A stretch of 32,888 nt of DNA from GCA-003244245 sp038276315 (GTDB lineage: Bacteria; Actinomycetota; Actinomycetes; Mycobacteriales; Pseudonocardiaceae), in contig JBBPZY010000051.1 of assembly GCA_038276315.1 (NCBI GenBank), positions 1 through 32,888 on the forward strand, read 5' to 3'. The notes under the pieces were generated by a model, which saw nothing but the letters and a program-made list of their open reading frames with translations, was not told where the DNA came from and searched no databases. Shown in pieces: positions 23,254 to 30,969 of this stretch (the first letter of the stretch is position 1; every line of letters begins with the position of its first letter). The position numbers and the translations under genes are program-made.

Positions 23254-24987
23254 TTAGCGGCGTAGCAGGCTGGCGGCGCGGGTCAGGACGACCTGGAGTT
23301 CGGCTACCCGTAGCGCGCGCAGGGCCAGCAGCAGGACGGCGCCACCGAGCACGCTGGCGGCGGCGAGTTCGGCCGCGGCACGCAACGGGGGCAGCGCGTG
23401 CGGCAGGGCGACGCGACCCAGGCTCAGCACCACCAGCCCGGCGACGGCGGCGACGCACGCAGCCACCGCGATACGGACCACCGTGCCCGCCACCCGCCGG
23501 GTGTGCAGGCTGCCGAGCCGGTGCCACAGCCACACCTGGCCGGCGGCACCGCCGATGACGAAGGACGCCGAGTTGGCTGCGGCGAGCCCGACGACGACCT
23601 GCTGGGGACCCAGCACGACGGGCGCAAGCAACGACAGGCCGATCTTCCCGGCGACCATCAACACCATGATCACAGTCGGGGTGCGGGCGTCACCCAGCGC
23701 GTAGAACACCCGCAGCTGCAGCAGCACCACGGCGTAGGGCAGCAGACCGAACGCCGACGCGGCCAGGGCGTGGCCCAGCCGGTCGGCCTGGGCGAGGTCG
23801 GAATGACCGTAGGAGAACAACACCGTGGTGATCTGAACACCAGCCACGGTGAGCAGAGCGGAGATCGGTAGCAGCAACAGCGCCGACATCCGGGTACCCA
23901 GCGACAGGTCGGCGACCACCGCGTCGATCTTCCCGTCGGCGGCGCCCCGGCTGATCCGGGGCATCAGCGCGGTCAGTACGGAGTTGCCCAGCACGCCGTA
24001 GGGCACGATCAGCAACGTCCAGGCGTAGGCATAGATCGACACGCCGCCGCTGGCGGTGGCACTGGCGATCCGGTAGGTGATGACCAGCCCGAGCTGGCCC
24101 GCCAGCACGTACAACGCCACCCAACCGGCCAGCCCGCCGAAGGAAGACAGCCGCGGATCCCAACCCCACCGCCAGCGCCACCGGAACCCCGACCGGCGCA
24201 GCGCCGGCAGCAGCACCGCCGCCTGCACGACGATCCCCAGCGTGGTGCCCACCCCGAGCACCCAGAGTTTGGCATCGCCCATCAGGCTGGGGTGCAGGCT
24301 GATCCGGCCCGGGGTGATCGCGTAAGCCCCGATCACCCCGATGACGACCAGGTTGTTGGCCACCGGTGCCCACGCCGGTGGCCCGAACACCCCGCGGCTG
24401 TTGAGTACCGCGCCCACCAGGGCGGCCAGCCCGTAGAACAGGATCTCCGGCAACAGCAGGTAGGCGAACGCCGTGGCCAGCGCGGGGCTGGCATGGGGGC
24501 CGCTGGTCACCGACAGCCGGATAAGCAGCGGCGCCGCGGCCACCGCACCGATGGTGCCCACGAGCAGGGCGACCGCGCTCATCGTGAGCAGCCGCTGCGC
24601 GTATTCGTGGCCGCCGTCGGGGTCGGTGCGCTGGGCGCGGACCAGCACCGGGATCGCCACGCTGGACAGGACGCCGCCCAGCAGCAGCTCATAGACCATG
24701 TTCGGCAACTCGTTGGCGATGTTGTAGGAGTCGTTGAGCACTCCAAAGCCGAGCGCCGCGGCCAGCAGCAGTCTGGCTACCAGCCCCGTCACCCGGCTGA
24801 CCACCGTGGCCACGGCCATCGACCCCGACGCTCGCGCCAACGACGGCCCCGACTGTGACGTTGTCGCCGTCGACGGCGGCGCCGCTGCCGGAGCCGCGGA
24901 CGGCGCGGCCGCTGCCGGGGCTTCCGTCGGTGAGGACGGCAGGCCAGGCGCTGGCGGCGGGTTCGTCGGCGGCACGCCGACCAGCAC
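23254..24987 (-). CDS. MurJ/MviN-family lipid II flippase homolog
   Basis: A 577-aa protein with about 14 membrane helices. After a Pro/Ala-rich cytoplasmic N-terminus it reads ARASGSMAVATVVSRVTGLV, DSYNIANELPNMVYELLLGG and LSSVAIPVLVRA, the TM1-TM2 region of MurJ. In the second half SGGVSIYAYAWTLLIVPYGV, LTALMPRISRGAADG and FYALGDARTPTVI are conserved. It would export the peptidoglycan precursor lipid II, or act in another polyprenyl-linked export. The pseudokinase domain of M. tuberculosis Rv3910 is absent and no cell-division genes surround it, so it could be a second copy. The GTG at 24987 follows GGGAGG and is preferred to the ATG at 25035. Confidence 0.88.
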   Translation of the reverse strand: MLVGVPPTNPPPAPGLPSSPTEAPAAAAPSAAPAAAPPSTATTSQSGPSLARASGSMAVATVVSRVTGLVARLLLAAALGFGVLNDSYNIANELPNMVYELLLGGVLSSVAIPVLVRAQRTDPDGGHEYAQRLLTMSAVALLVGTIGAVAAAPLLIRLSVTSGPHASPALATAFAYLLLPEILFYGLAALVGAVLNSRGVFGPPAWAPVANNLVVIGVIGAYAITPGRISLHPSLMGDAKLWVLGVGTTLGIVVQAAVLLPALRRSGFRWRWRWGWDPRLSSFGGLAGWVALYVLAGQLGLVITYRIASATASGGVSIYAYAWTLLIVPYGVLGNSVLTALMPRISRGAADGKIDAVVADLSLGTRMSALLLLPISALLTVAGVQITTVLFSYGHSDLAQADRLGHALAASAFGLLPYAVVLLQLRVFYALGDARTPTVIMVLMVAGKIGLSLLAPVVLGPQQVVVGLAAANSASFVIGGAAGQVWLWHRLGSLHTRRVAGTVVRIAVAACVAAVAGLVVLSLGRVALPHALPPLRAAAELAAASVLGGAVLLLALRALRVAELQVVLTRAASLLRR

Positions 24988-25041
24988 ACCACTCCACCTC
25001 CCGATCGCCCAAGCCGGGGCCGTGGCTGCTTGCATGAGCCC

Positions 25042-25890
25042 ATGCGCTACTCATCGAGCGAACCGATCAGCGGCACCGCCGCGGGCGTACCGTTCACCGC
25101 CCTCCCCCCGCGTGACGATGTGACGCGCGCACCGCTGGTGGTCATCTGGCACCTCATGGATCCGCCATGTACCGACTCCGCGATGGCCGCCGCTCTGCCG
25201 ATGAACGCACTGCCCGCCTGGCGGCTGTATTTCGGTCTGCCCTTAACTGGGCGCCGGCTACCGCCCGGCGGCTTCGAGGAGCTGATGAGACTCGGTCACG
25301 CCGACGGGGTGTTGAACCTGTTCGGGCCGATCCTGTCGCAGGCGGTCGACGAGGCACCGGCGGCAGTTGCCGCGGTGCGCACCGAGTTCGGCATCGCGGA
25401 CGGACCGATAGGGGTGGCCGGCGGCTCACTGGGTGGCGGGGTCGCGCTGGAAGTGATCGCCGCGCGGGTCCTTCCCGTGGCGGCCGCCGCGCTGGTCAAT
25501 CCACTGGTGCGGGTGCCCGGAGCCGTCGCGGCCGGCGAGCGGGTTTACGACTTCCGGTACGGGTGGACCGACGCCTCTCGCGCCGTCGCCGACCGGTTCG
25601 ACTTCCTCCGCAGGGCCACCGAGATCGCCACCGCCGAGCCGGCTTTGCTCCTGGTCAGCGGTACGGATGACCACCCGGAGTTCCGCGCCGACGCCGAGGC
25701 GCTGGAGCGGGAGCTCGCCTCCCGCTACCGGGACCGCTCGCGCGTGCGGTTGCATCGGGTGCCCGGCATGCCGCACCACCTGGCGGAGCCGCCCGGCGTC
25801 GAGCCAGCGCCGCAGAACGTGCACGCGGCCGCCGTCGACGCCGCCTTCACCTCATGGTTCACCGAACACCTGACCAGCCCGGTCGGCTGA
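25042..25890 (+). CDS. Alpha/beta hydrolase (peptidase S9/esterase-like)
   Basis: A 282-aa protein from the ATG at 25042. Residues APLVVIWHLMDPP form the first core strand; the nucleophile elbow is GVAGGSLGGGVAL (G-G-S-L-G); an acid is likely in LLLVSGTDDHPEF; and the catalytic His is probably in HRVPGMPHHLAEPP. The substrate is unknown. It is divergent from murJ with 54 bp between starts and converges directly (TGA|TCA) with the PIN toxin gene. Confidence 0.75.
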   Translation: MRYSSSEPISGTAAGVPFTALPPRDDVTRAPLVVIWHLMDPPCTDSAMAAALPMNALPAWRLYFGLPLTGRRLPPGGFEELMRLGHADGVLNLFGPILSQAVDEAPAAVAAVRTEFGIADGPIGVAGGSLGGGVALEVIAARVLPVAAAALVNPLVRVPGAVAAGERVYDFRYGWTDASRAVADRFDFLRRATEIATAEPALLLVSGTDDHPEFRADAEALERELASRYRDRSRVRLHRVPGMPHHLAEPPGVEPAPQNVHAAAVDAAFTSWFTEHLTSPVG

Positions 25891-26301
25891 TCAGCCGATA
25901 GTGGGCTCGATCACCATGAGGTCGGGGAAGTAACTGCGGTAGAACCCGCGATCGCGGGTCAGCAGGCGGTCGGCTTGCAGGCTCGCGTGCGCACCGATCA
26001 GGAAGTCCGCGACCACGCGTTGCCGTGAGCCGCTGCACTTGCGGTAGCTGCGCCACGCCTGACCGGCGAGGTCAGCGCTTCGCCGCTCGAGCGGATTGAA
26101 CGCCGCGCCGAGGGTGGTCATCGCGGCCCCGGCGCTGTCCGACTCCGGGAAGAACGCGCTGGTCTCGGCCCACACGACGGAGCACACGAGAACCGTGCCG
26201 ACGGCGAGACACGTACCGAGGGTATCCCGAGATGCCGGCCCGAAGACGGGGTCCGCGGTGAACACATCGAGAAGCACGCTGGTGTCAACGGCGGTGATCA
26301 C
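25891..26301 (-). CDS. PIN-domain VapC-family toxin
   Basis: A 136-aa ribonuclease-type PIN domain with all four acidic positions visible: D6 (ITAVDTSVLLDVF), E46 (VVWAETSAFF), D99 (RVVADFLIGAHAS) and D117 (LLTRDRGFY). GTG start overlaps the AbrB antitoxin stop as GTGA. It looks intact. Confidence 0.92.
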   Translation of the reverse strand: MITAVDTSVLLDVFTADPVFGPASRDTLGTCLAVGTVLVCSVVWAETSAFFPESDSAGAAMTTLGAAFNPLERRSADLAGQAWRSYRKCSGSRQRVVADFLIGAHASLQADRLLTRDRGFYRSYFPDLMVIEPTIG

Positions 26302-26528
26302 GGCAGTGCGGCGGGACCGCGTAGCTCGGTGATGAGCTCGTCCGTGGTTTTAGCGACCCGCAGAATCCCGTAGACGCTATCTAAAGGTGCGCGTCGTTGC
26401 TGTTTGACCGCAATGAGTCGACCGGCGTCCTCTTCGAACTCCAGCACTTCGCCCGGCCGGATACCCAGCCGATCCCGCAACTGCTTCGGGATCGTCACCT
26501 GACCCTTCTCGGATACCACGGCTTTCAT
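26298..26528 (-). CDS. AbrB/MazE-type antitoxin (VapB)
   Basis: A 76-aa protein with a SpoVT-AbrB domain: MKAVVSEKGQVTIPKQLRDR, then LGIRPGEVLEFEEDAGRLIA, and a C-terminal tail ending TTDELITELRGPAALP for toxin contact. The ATG at 26528 follows a TACCCT -10 box by 6 nt, so the mRNA is probably leaderless. A 20-bp palindrome covers that box. Confidence 0.92.
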   Translation of the reverse strand: MKAVVSEKGQVTIPKQLRDRLGIRPGEVLEFEEDAGRLIAVKQQRRAPLDSVYGILRVAKTTDELITELRGPAALP

Positions 26529-26534
26529 ACGTCC

Positions 26535-26554
26535 AGGGTAGGTATTCCTACTCT
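26535..26554 (-). promoter_or_regulatory. AbrB-PIN promoter and operator palindrome
   Basis: AGGGTAGG-TATT-CCTACTCT (7 of 8 arm positions pair) overlaps the minus-strand -10 box TACCCT (26535-26540). This is where an AbrB-type antitoxin dimer would bind to repress its own operon. Confidence 0.6.
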
Positions 26555-26611
26555 AGGTGTCAAACATACTGTGCGTGACCTCGGGAGTAGGACTGTTGCC
26601 GCGCGCAGACG

Positions 26612-26655
26612 TGCCATCCACGGCAACTTTCGCTCAAAAGTTGCCGTGGATGGCA
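26612..26655. terminator. Perfect 19-bp hairpin between the POT transporter and the TA module
   Basis: TGCCATCCACGGCAACTTT (26612-26630) and its exact reverse complement (26637-26655) enclose the 6-nt loop CGCTCA. It lies about 65 bp after the transporter stop and about 80 bp before the antitoxin start. There is no U tract on either strand beyond three T's. A terminator for the transporter gene is the simplest reading; a small mobile repeat is also possible. Confidence 0.6.
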
Positions 26656-26719
26656 ACTCCGCAGCGGACCCGTACACCTCTCCGTGGGGCGGCAGAGGCT
26701 GACGGGACCGGCGAGTGCT

Positions 26720-28186
26720 TCAGCGCACTCCGGCCATCAGCCGACGGATCGTCGGACTGAGCCCGACGACGATCAGCCCGACGACGATCGCGACCGCGCC
26801 CAGGATGCCGAAGTACGGTGCCTCGTGCTGGGGGCTGTAGTAGCCGGCGAGCGATCCGGACATCGCCGTGCCCAGGGCGACGGACAGGAAGTACAGCGCG
26901 ACCGTCTGGCTGCGGAACGCCACCGGGGAGATCTTGGTGGCCAGGGACAGGCCGACCGGCGAGATCAGCAGCTCCGCGATCGCGAAGACGAGCAGGATGA
27001 CGGCGACGGCGAGCAGCGGCGTGGTCGGTCCGGTGCCGCCGGCCCACAGCAGGAACAGCAGGAAAGCCAGGCCCATGATGACGGTGCCGAGCGCGAACTT
27101 GATCGGCGTCGAGGGCTGGCGGGGCCCGAGTTTGATCCACAGCAGCGCGAACACGGGCGCCAGCGAGATGATGAAGACGGGGTTAAACGACTGCACCCAT
27201 TCGGTGGGCATCTGCCAGCCGAAGAGATTTCGGTCCGTTCGCCCGTCGGCGTAAATCTCCACCACCGTGAACTGCTGCTGATACAGCGACCAGAACACCG
27301 CGTTGGTGATGAACAGGGGGATGAACGAGAGCATCCGGCTGCGCTCCACCACCGTGATCTTCGAGCTGGTCAGAATGACGGCGAAGTACACCACTGCGGC
27401 TATCCCGCACACGACAACGACGACGTCGGACAGGTTCGCGGCGGTGATCACTCCGGCCAGGACCAGGAACGCCATCACGGCCACGAGCAGCACAGCGAGG
27501 CCGGCGACTAGCGTCCGCTGGGAGCGGGGCAGCGGGTTCGGGACGATGCTCGCCTCGGTGCCCAGATTGCGGCGCCCGAGGGTGTACTGGATCAGGCCGG
27601 CGGCCATGCCGATCGCGGCCACGCCGAAGGCGTAGTGGAAGCCGAGCGTGCTTCGGGTGAGCCCGGTGAGCAGCGGACCGATCAACGCGCCAATGTTGAT
27701 TCCCATGTAGAACAGCGAGAAACCGGCGTCGCGGCGATCGTCCTTTTCCGCATACAGGGTTCCCACGACGGCGGTGGCGTTGCCCTTGACGCCGCCACTG
27801 CCCAGGGCGACGCACGCCAGTCCCACACCGAGGCCTACGAAGCCCGGCAGGATCGCCAGTCCGATGTGCCCGATCATCACCAGAACCGCGCTGTAGAACA
27901 ACGTCCGTTCGGCGCCGAGCACCCGGTCGGCGACCCAGCACCCGGCGATGGTCGAGACGTAGACCAGCCCGCCGTAGGCGCCGACCAGGCTGGTGGCCGT
28001 GGTCTTGGGCAGCCCAAGCCCGGGGTTGCTACCCGTTGCCTGGTAAAACAGGTACAGCGTCAGTGAGGCGAGCATCCCGTAGTAGGAGAAGCGCTCCCAC
28101 ATCTCGACGCCGAACAGGTTCGCCAACCCGCGTGGATGTCCAAAGAACGCCCGGTCGGCGCGGGGGTCGGTGATGGTGCTGCTCAT
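26720..28186 (-). CDS. POT/PTR2-family peptide transporter
   Basis: A 488-aa proton-coupled di/tripeptide importer of the major facilitator superfamily, 12-14 helices. Signature VEMWERFSYYGMLASLTLYL (ExxERFxYYG) in TM1, GGLVYVSTIAGCWVADRVLG in the TM2-TM3 loop, GSGGVKGN, and FSLFYMGINIGALIGPLLTG, the second PTR2 signature. The ATG at 28186 gives MSSTITDPRADRAF; a GTG-rich extension upstream is not needed. No peptidase gene is adjacent. Confidence 0.93.
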   Translation of the reverse strand: MSSTITDPRADRAFFGHPRGLANLFGVEMWERFSYYGMLASLTLYLFYQATGSNPGLGLPKTTATSLVGAYGGLVYVSTIAGCWVADRVLGAERTLFYSAVLVMIGHIGLAILPGFVGLGVGLACVALGSGGVKGNATAVVGTLYAEKDDRRDAGFSLFYMGINIGALIGPLLTGLTRSTLGFHYAFGVAAIGMAAGLIQYTLGRRNLGTEASIVPNPLPRSQRTLVAGLAVLLVAVMAFLVLAGVITAANLSDVVVVVCGIAAVVYFAVILTSSKITVVERSRMLSFIPLFITNAVFWSLYQQQFTVVEIYADGRTDRNLFGWQMPTEWVQSFNPVFIISLAPVFALLWIKLGPRQPSTPIKFALGTVIMGLAFLLFLLWAGGTGPTTPLLAVAVILLVFAIAELLISPVGLSLATKISPVAFRSQTVALYFLSVALGTAMSGSLAGYYSPQHEAPYFGILGAVAIVVGLIVVGLSPTIRRLMAGVR

Positions 28187-28243
28187 CCGCGCAACTCTGC
28201 ACCAGAGCACTCTCCGGTGCCAGCACTGCGTCAGCGGTGTCCG

Positions 28244-28672
28244 TCAGGACATTCCCGGCAAGTTTTCCACCGTAAGCTCCGGGTCGATGACCAGCAGGCG
28301 AGCCGGAGCGGCAGCCAGCACCGGCCAGTCTCGGGCCCGCGAGCAAGTTGCCACCTGCGCGGCGGCCACATCCGGGTCGACGTCGCAACCGCCGACCAGT
28401 TCCCCGGCACGAGCGGCCTCAGTGTCATCGAGCGGATCGATGAGCACCATGGGCGAGGCCAGCAGGTCCCGCATCTGCTCGACGTGACCGGGGTCGTGGC
28501 GCCGGATCTGCTGCCAGGCCTCGGACAGTGCAGCCGCTGGGACGAGCAGCACGATCCCGCGCACCGCGGCTCGATCGGCCCACGTGGTGGCGTAGATGTT
28601 TTCCCCGCCGCCGAGGACGGCCAGTGCGGAGGCGTCCAGGACGAAGCCGCCGAGGGTGTCGTCAGTGCTCAC
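28244..28672 (-). CDS. PIN-domain toxin, last acidic position substituted
   Basis: A 142-aa PIN-like protein: GFVLDASALAVLGG (D13), ALSEAWQQIRR (E51) and DVDPDVAAAQVA (D97/D101). Where relatives read V-L-T-A-D-P, this has VLAAAPARL, so the fourth acidic residue is missing; that residue is not always essential. The GTG start overlaps the antitoxin stop as GTGA. Other PIN toxins of this type are RNases. I consider it likely functional but weaker than the copy at 25891. Confidence 0.75.
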   Translation of the reverse strand: MSTDDTLGGFVLDASALAVLGGGENIYATTWADRAAVRGIVLLVPAAALSEAWQQIRRHDPGHVEQMRDLLASPMVLIDPLDDTEAARAGELVGGCDVDPDVAAAQVATCSRARDWPVLAAAPARLLVIDPELTVENLPGMS

Positions 28673-28920
28673 GAAGCGCTACGGGCCGCCGTCCCGAAGT
28701 GGCGGTCGATCACCTCATCGGCCCACGCACTCGCCTCGGGATCAGGATTTCCGACCCGGGACCGCCAGCGCTGCAGCCAGGCCTGGCGGTCGAGCCGGTC
28801 GTGAACGGCTTGGGCGACATAGCCCGAGACCGACTCGATCGCGCCGGCCGCGTCGAGGGCTTTGAGTCGTTCGACGTCCTCGGCCGGCATACTCACCGTG
28901 ACCTTCACCGTCTTGGCCAT
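28669..28920 (-). CDS. Ribbon-helix-helix antitoxin
   Basis: An 83-aa protein, MAKTVKVTVSMPAEDVERLK, then ALDAAGAIESVSGYVAQAVH, which is an RHH DNA-binding domain, and a C-terminal toxin-binding tail (WADEVIDRHFGTAARSAS). The ATG at 28920 follows a TAGGAT -10 box by 6 nt. It is coupled to the PIN toxin. Confidence 0.88.
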   Translation of the reverse strand: MAKTVKVTVSMPAEDVERLKALDAAGAIESVSGYVAQAVHDRLDRQAWLQRWRSRVGNPDPEASAWADEVIDRHFGTAARSAS

Positions 28921-28946
28921 ACCGGGATCCTACTCCGCCCATACCG
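28917..28946 (-). promoter_or_regulatory. RHH-PIN promoter with direct repeats
   Basis: TAGGAT on the minus strand (28927-28932) is 6 nt before the ATG, implying a leaderless mRNA. CCATACCG occurs at 28917-28924 and 28939-28946, 22 bp (two helical turns) apart on either side of the -10 box, a plausible antitoxin operator. Confidence 0.5.
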
Positions 28947-29037
28947 ATGCTCGGTGGCCACTCCGGCGCCGACGCGTCGGCCGAGCCGGGCGCCTCAGAC
29001 GGTGACGAAGGTACGGACTGTACGTATATTTACGCGC

Positions 29038-29286
29038 ATGCCGCGACTGCAGGTGTATCTCCCCGATGAGCTGCATCGTCAGCTCAAGGAGCACGGGCTC
29101 GCGCCATCGGAGCTGCTGCAGCGGGCGGTCCGAGAGGAGGTTCGCCGGCGGGAACGCGAGGCAGCCACTGACGCCTACCTCGCGGAGTTGATCGAGGAGG
29201 TCGGCGAGCCGCGCGCCGCGGACGTCGACTACGCGAAACGGTTCGTCCGTGACCTCACCGCTGCGGCGGATCGTCAAGCCGGGTGA
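29038..29286 (+). CDS. Ribbon-helix-helix antitoxin of a decayed module
   Basis: An 82-aa protein from the ATG at 29038: MPRLQVYLPDELHRQLKEHG, then LAPSELLQRAVREEVRRRER, an RHH domain, followed by a helical tail (AYLAELIEEVGEPRAADVDY). TATATT (29025-29030) is 7 nt before the ATG, so it is probably leaderless; GTAC-N5-GTAC just upstream may be an operator. Its stop overlaps the GTG of the broken toxin as GTGA. The antitoxin itself is intact. Confidence 0.85.
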   Translation: MPRLQVYLPDELHRQLKEHGLAPSELLQRAVREEVRRREREAATDAYLAELIEEVGEPRAADVDYAKRFVRDLTAAADRQAG

Positions 29287-29599
29287 GGGTCGTCCTTGAC
29301 TCCGGTGGAGTCAGCTGGCACTGGTGCCCGCGCCGGTTCTCGTGGAATGCCTCACTGGGCACGCCGGACGGGACGCACCGGCCAACCGATTACTCAAATC
29401 CTGCGACGTCGTCACCGAGGTCCCACAGGCCCTGGCGCGGCGCTGCGCCCGGCTCCGGTTCTAGGCCCGCCGGGGCTCGGCAGTCGACGCCATCGTGATT
29501 GGAGTCGCGGAGCCGGACGGGGTCGTGCTCACCTCCGATCTTACTGACCTTGCCGCACTGGCCCAAACGGCGACCGGGGTGAGCATCCACGCCGTCTGA
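29283..29599 (+). pseudogene. VapC (PIN) toxin destroyed by deletion, frameshift and stop codon
   Basis: GTG at 29283 gives RVVLDSGGVSWH, the first PIN strand, then the frame is wrong. In a second frame LVPAPVLVECLTGHAGRDAP and ANRLLKSCDVVTEVPQALAR are clearly PIN, followed by an in-frame TAG after RLRF. After that AVDAIVIGVAEPDGVVLTSD and LTDLAALAQTATGVSIHAV continue to a TGA at 29597. About 20 residues appear to be missing after SGGVS. The original was a typical actinobacterial VapC (VLDSGG...E...DAIVIG...TSD); three separate lesions show it is dead. Confidence 0.75.
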
Positions 29600-30806
29600 C
29601 TTCGGCACCGCGGACATCAGGCGGCGTTGTGGGCGCGTCGGCGGCGACCGAGAGGGCTGACTGCGCCTGGCTGAGCAACCGGGTAAGGGCGCTCCTGATG
29701 TCGTCGGACTGTTGTTCGATCTTGCCGGCGTTCTGGCGCAACGTCCCCGCGACCTTCTTGATCTCATCAAGCTTGCCCAACAGCCCGAGGGCTTCGGCGA
29801 TCTTCTCGTCAGCCGTGTCGATCTCGCCTCGGTCCAACCGGCTGCTCGCCGCGAGGGCACTGATGCGCAGCAGTTGAACGACCGTGCGCAGCAATGCCGG
29901 GTCGTCCGTTGTCGGATCGAAGGCCATCACGATGCGGCGCGAGCCCAGAGCGCGGACCATGCTGCCGTTATTCTGTGCGAGTTCGCGCACCAGGCCGAGG
30001 GAGGCTGCAGCAGTGCGGTTGCGTTCGGCTTCGTCGAGGTAGTCGTTCCAGTTGGGACGCTTGGAATTGGTCATCTCCAGGACGATGCGCGCGGAGCCAC
30101 CGTTGATCGTGAGCACTCCATCGCCCTTCTTGTTGCGCGAGATTGCGCCCGGGACGGCTCCGGTGTCGGAATACTCGTCGCCCAGGCCAAGAGCGATCTG
30201 TCCCATCAGCGCATGGATTCCGGTCGCGTAGCTCTCTCCTTTGAGAGGGGTGATGCTGACCGTCGCCGCGCCGCAAGTTCCGGGTTATCGCCGCCGACAA
30301 GCCGGTGAACCTCATCCAGGAGGCTCTTGCGCGCGCTGTCGACATTGTCGGCAAAGCTTTGCCGGGCGTCTTTGCCGGCTTCCGCGATCGCGTTCTTGGC
30401 TTCGCTCGACGCTTTCTGCATCGCCTCTGTTGCCCGGTTCACCACCTCGGTCGTGGTGTCGGCGGCCTTGCTGGTCGACTCGGCAGTACGCGCACCGACG
30501 TCGGAGACGAGCCGTTCGAGGTTGAAGGTGTCCTGCACGCCACCCGCGGTCCCGATGGCGTGGGCTCCCACTGCGATCGCCTGGTACACGAACGCCGTCA
30601 GATCGACGCCGAGCATGTCCGCCTCGCCGACGGCGGTTCCGCGCTGGCCGGTGGACCATCGCCGGGGACTCCGCGACGACCGTGGGGTCGCTGACGGTGA
30701 GGGAGCGCACGACGATCGCCGATCCATCCTTGTCGTAGTAAGCCCTGTCGTAGTGCGCGCCGGACGGCGCCTGTTCGGTGCGTTGCTTCATGACTCCGGT
30801 TCTCAT
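29541..30806 (-). pseudogene. Coiled-coil protein partner of the methylase-like gene, broken
   Basis: Three reading-frame blocks in order: from ATG 30806 MRTGVMKQRTEQAPSGAHYD to about 30655; then, shifted by +1, TAVGEADMLGVDLTAFVYQA and a long Ala-rich coiled coil (RTAESTSKAADTTTEVVNRA, DSARKSLLDEVHRLVGGDNP) to about 30270; then, shifted back, ATVSITPLKGESYATGIHAL, RIVLEMTNSKRPNWNDYLDE and RRIVMAFDPTTDDPALLRTV to the end. At the second break the join ELAA/ATVSI sits in GC repeats and is probably an internal deletion. Proteins of this build occur in mycobacteria and relatives, often annotated as Fis-like regulators; the LEMTNSK region resembles a nuclease-fold E-x-K core without the Lys. It is divergent from the HTH-methylase gene. 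The last codons run over the VapC remnant. Confidence 0.6.
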
Positions 30807-30881
30807 GGCGCTGGTCCTCCGTCGTAGTCGTCGAGTGCGCTACAGGCTCTGCAACGGACCGCTCGGCGGCAAGATCAGTGG

Positions 30882-30901
30882 CCGATAAGGGGGGTTATCG
30901 G
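30882..30901. promoter_or_regulatory. Palindrome in the divergent methylase/coiled-coil promoter region
   Basis: CCGATAA (30882-30888), six G, TTATCGG (30895-30901): a perfect 7-bp inverted repeat between the two divergent genes. TTGCAA (30909-30914) and TAGGGT (30934-30939) could be a plus-strand promoter, although the 19-nt spacing is long. The methylase protein has an HTH domain and could bind here. Confidence 0.4.
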
Positions 30902-30969
30902 TGTGCTGTTGCAAAACTAATGATCAACGCGATTAGGGTGAGCACCCGGCGTGGAGGAGAGGTGGGTCG

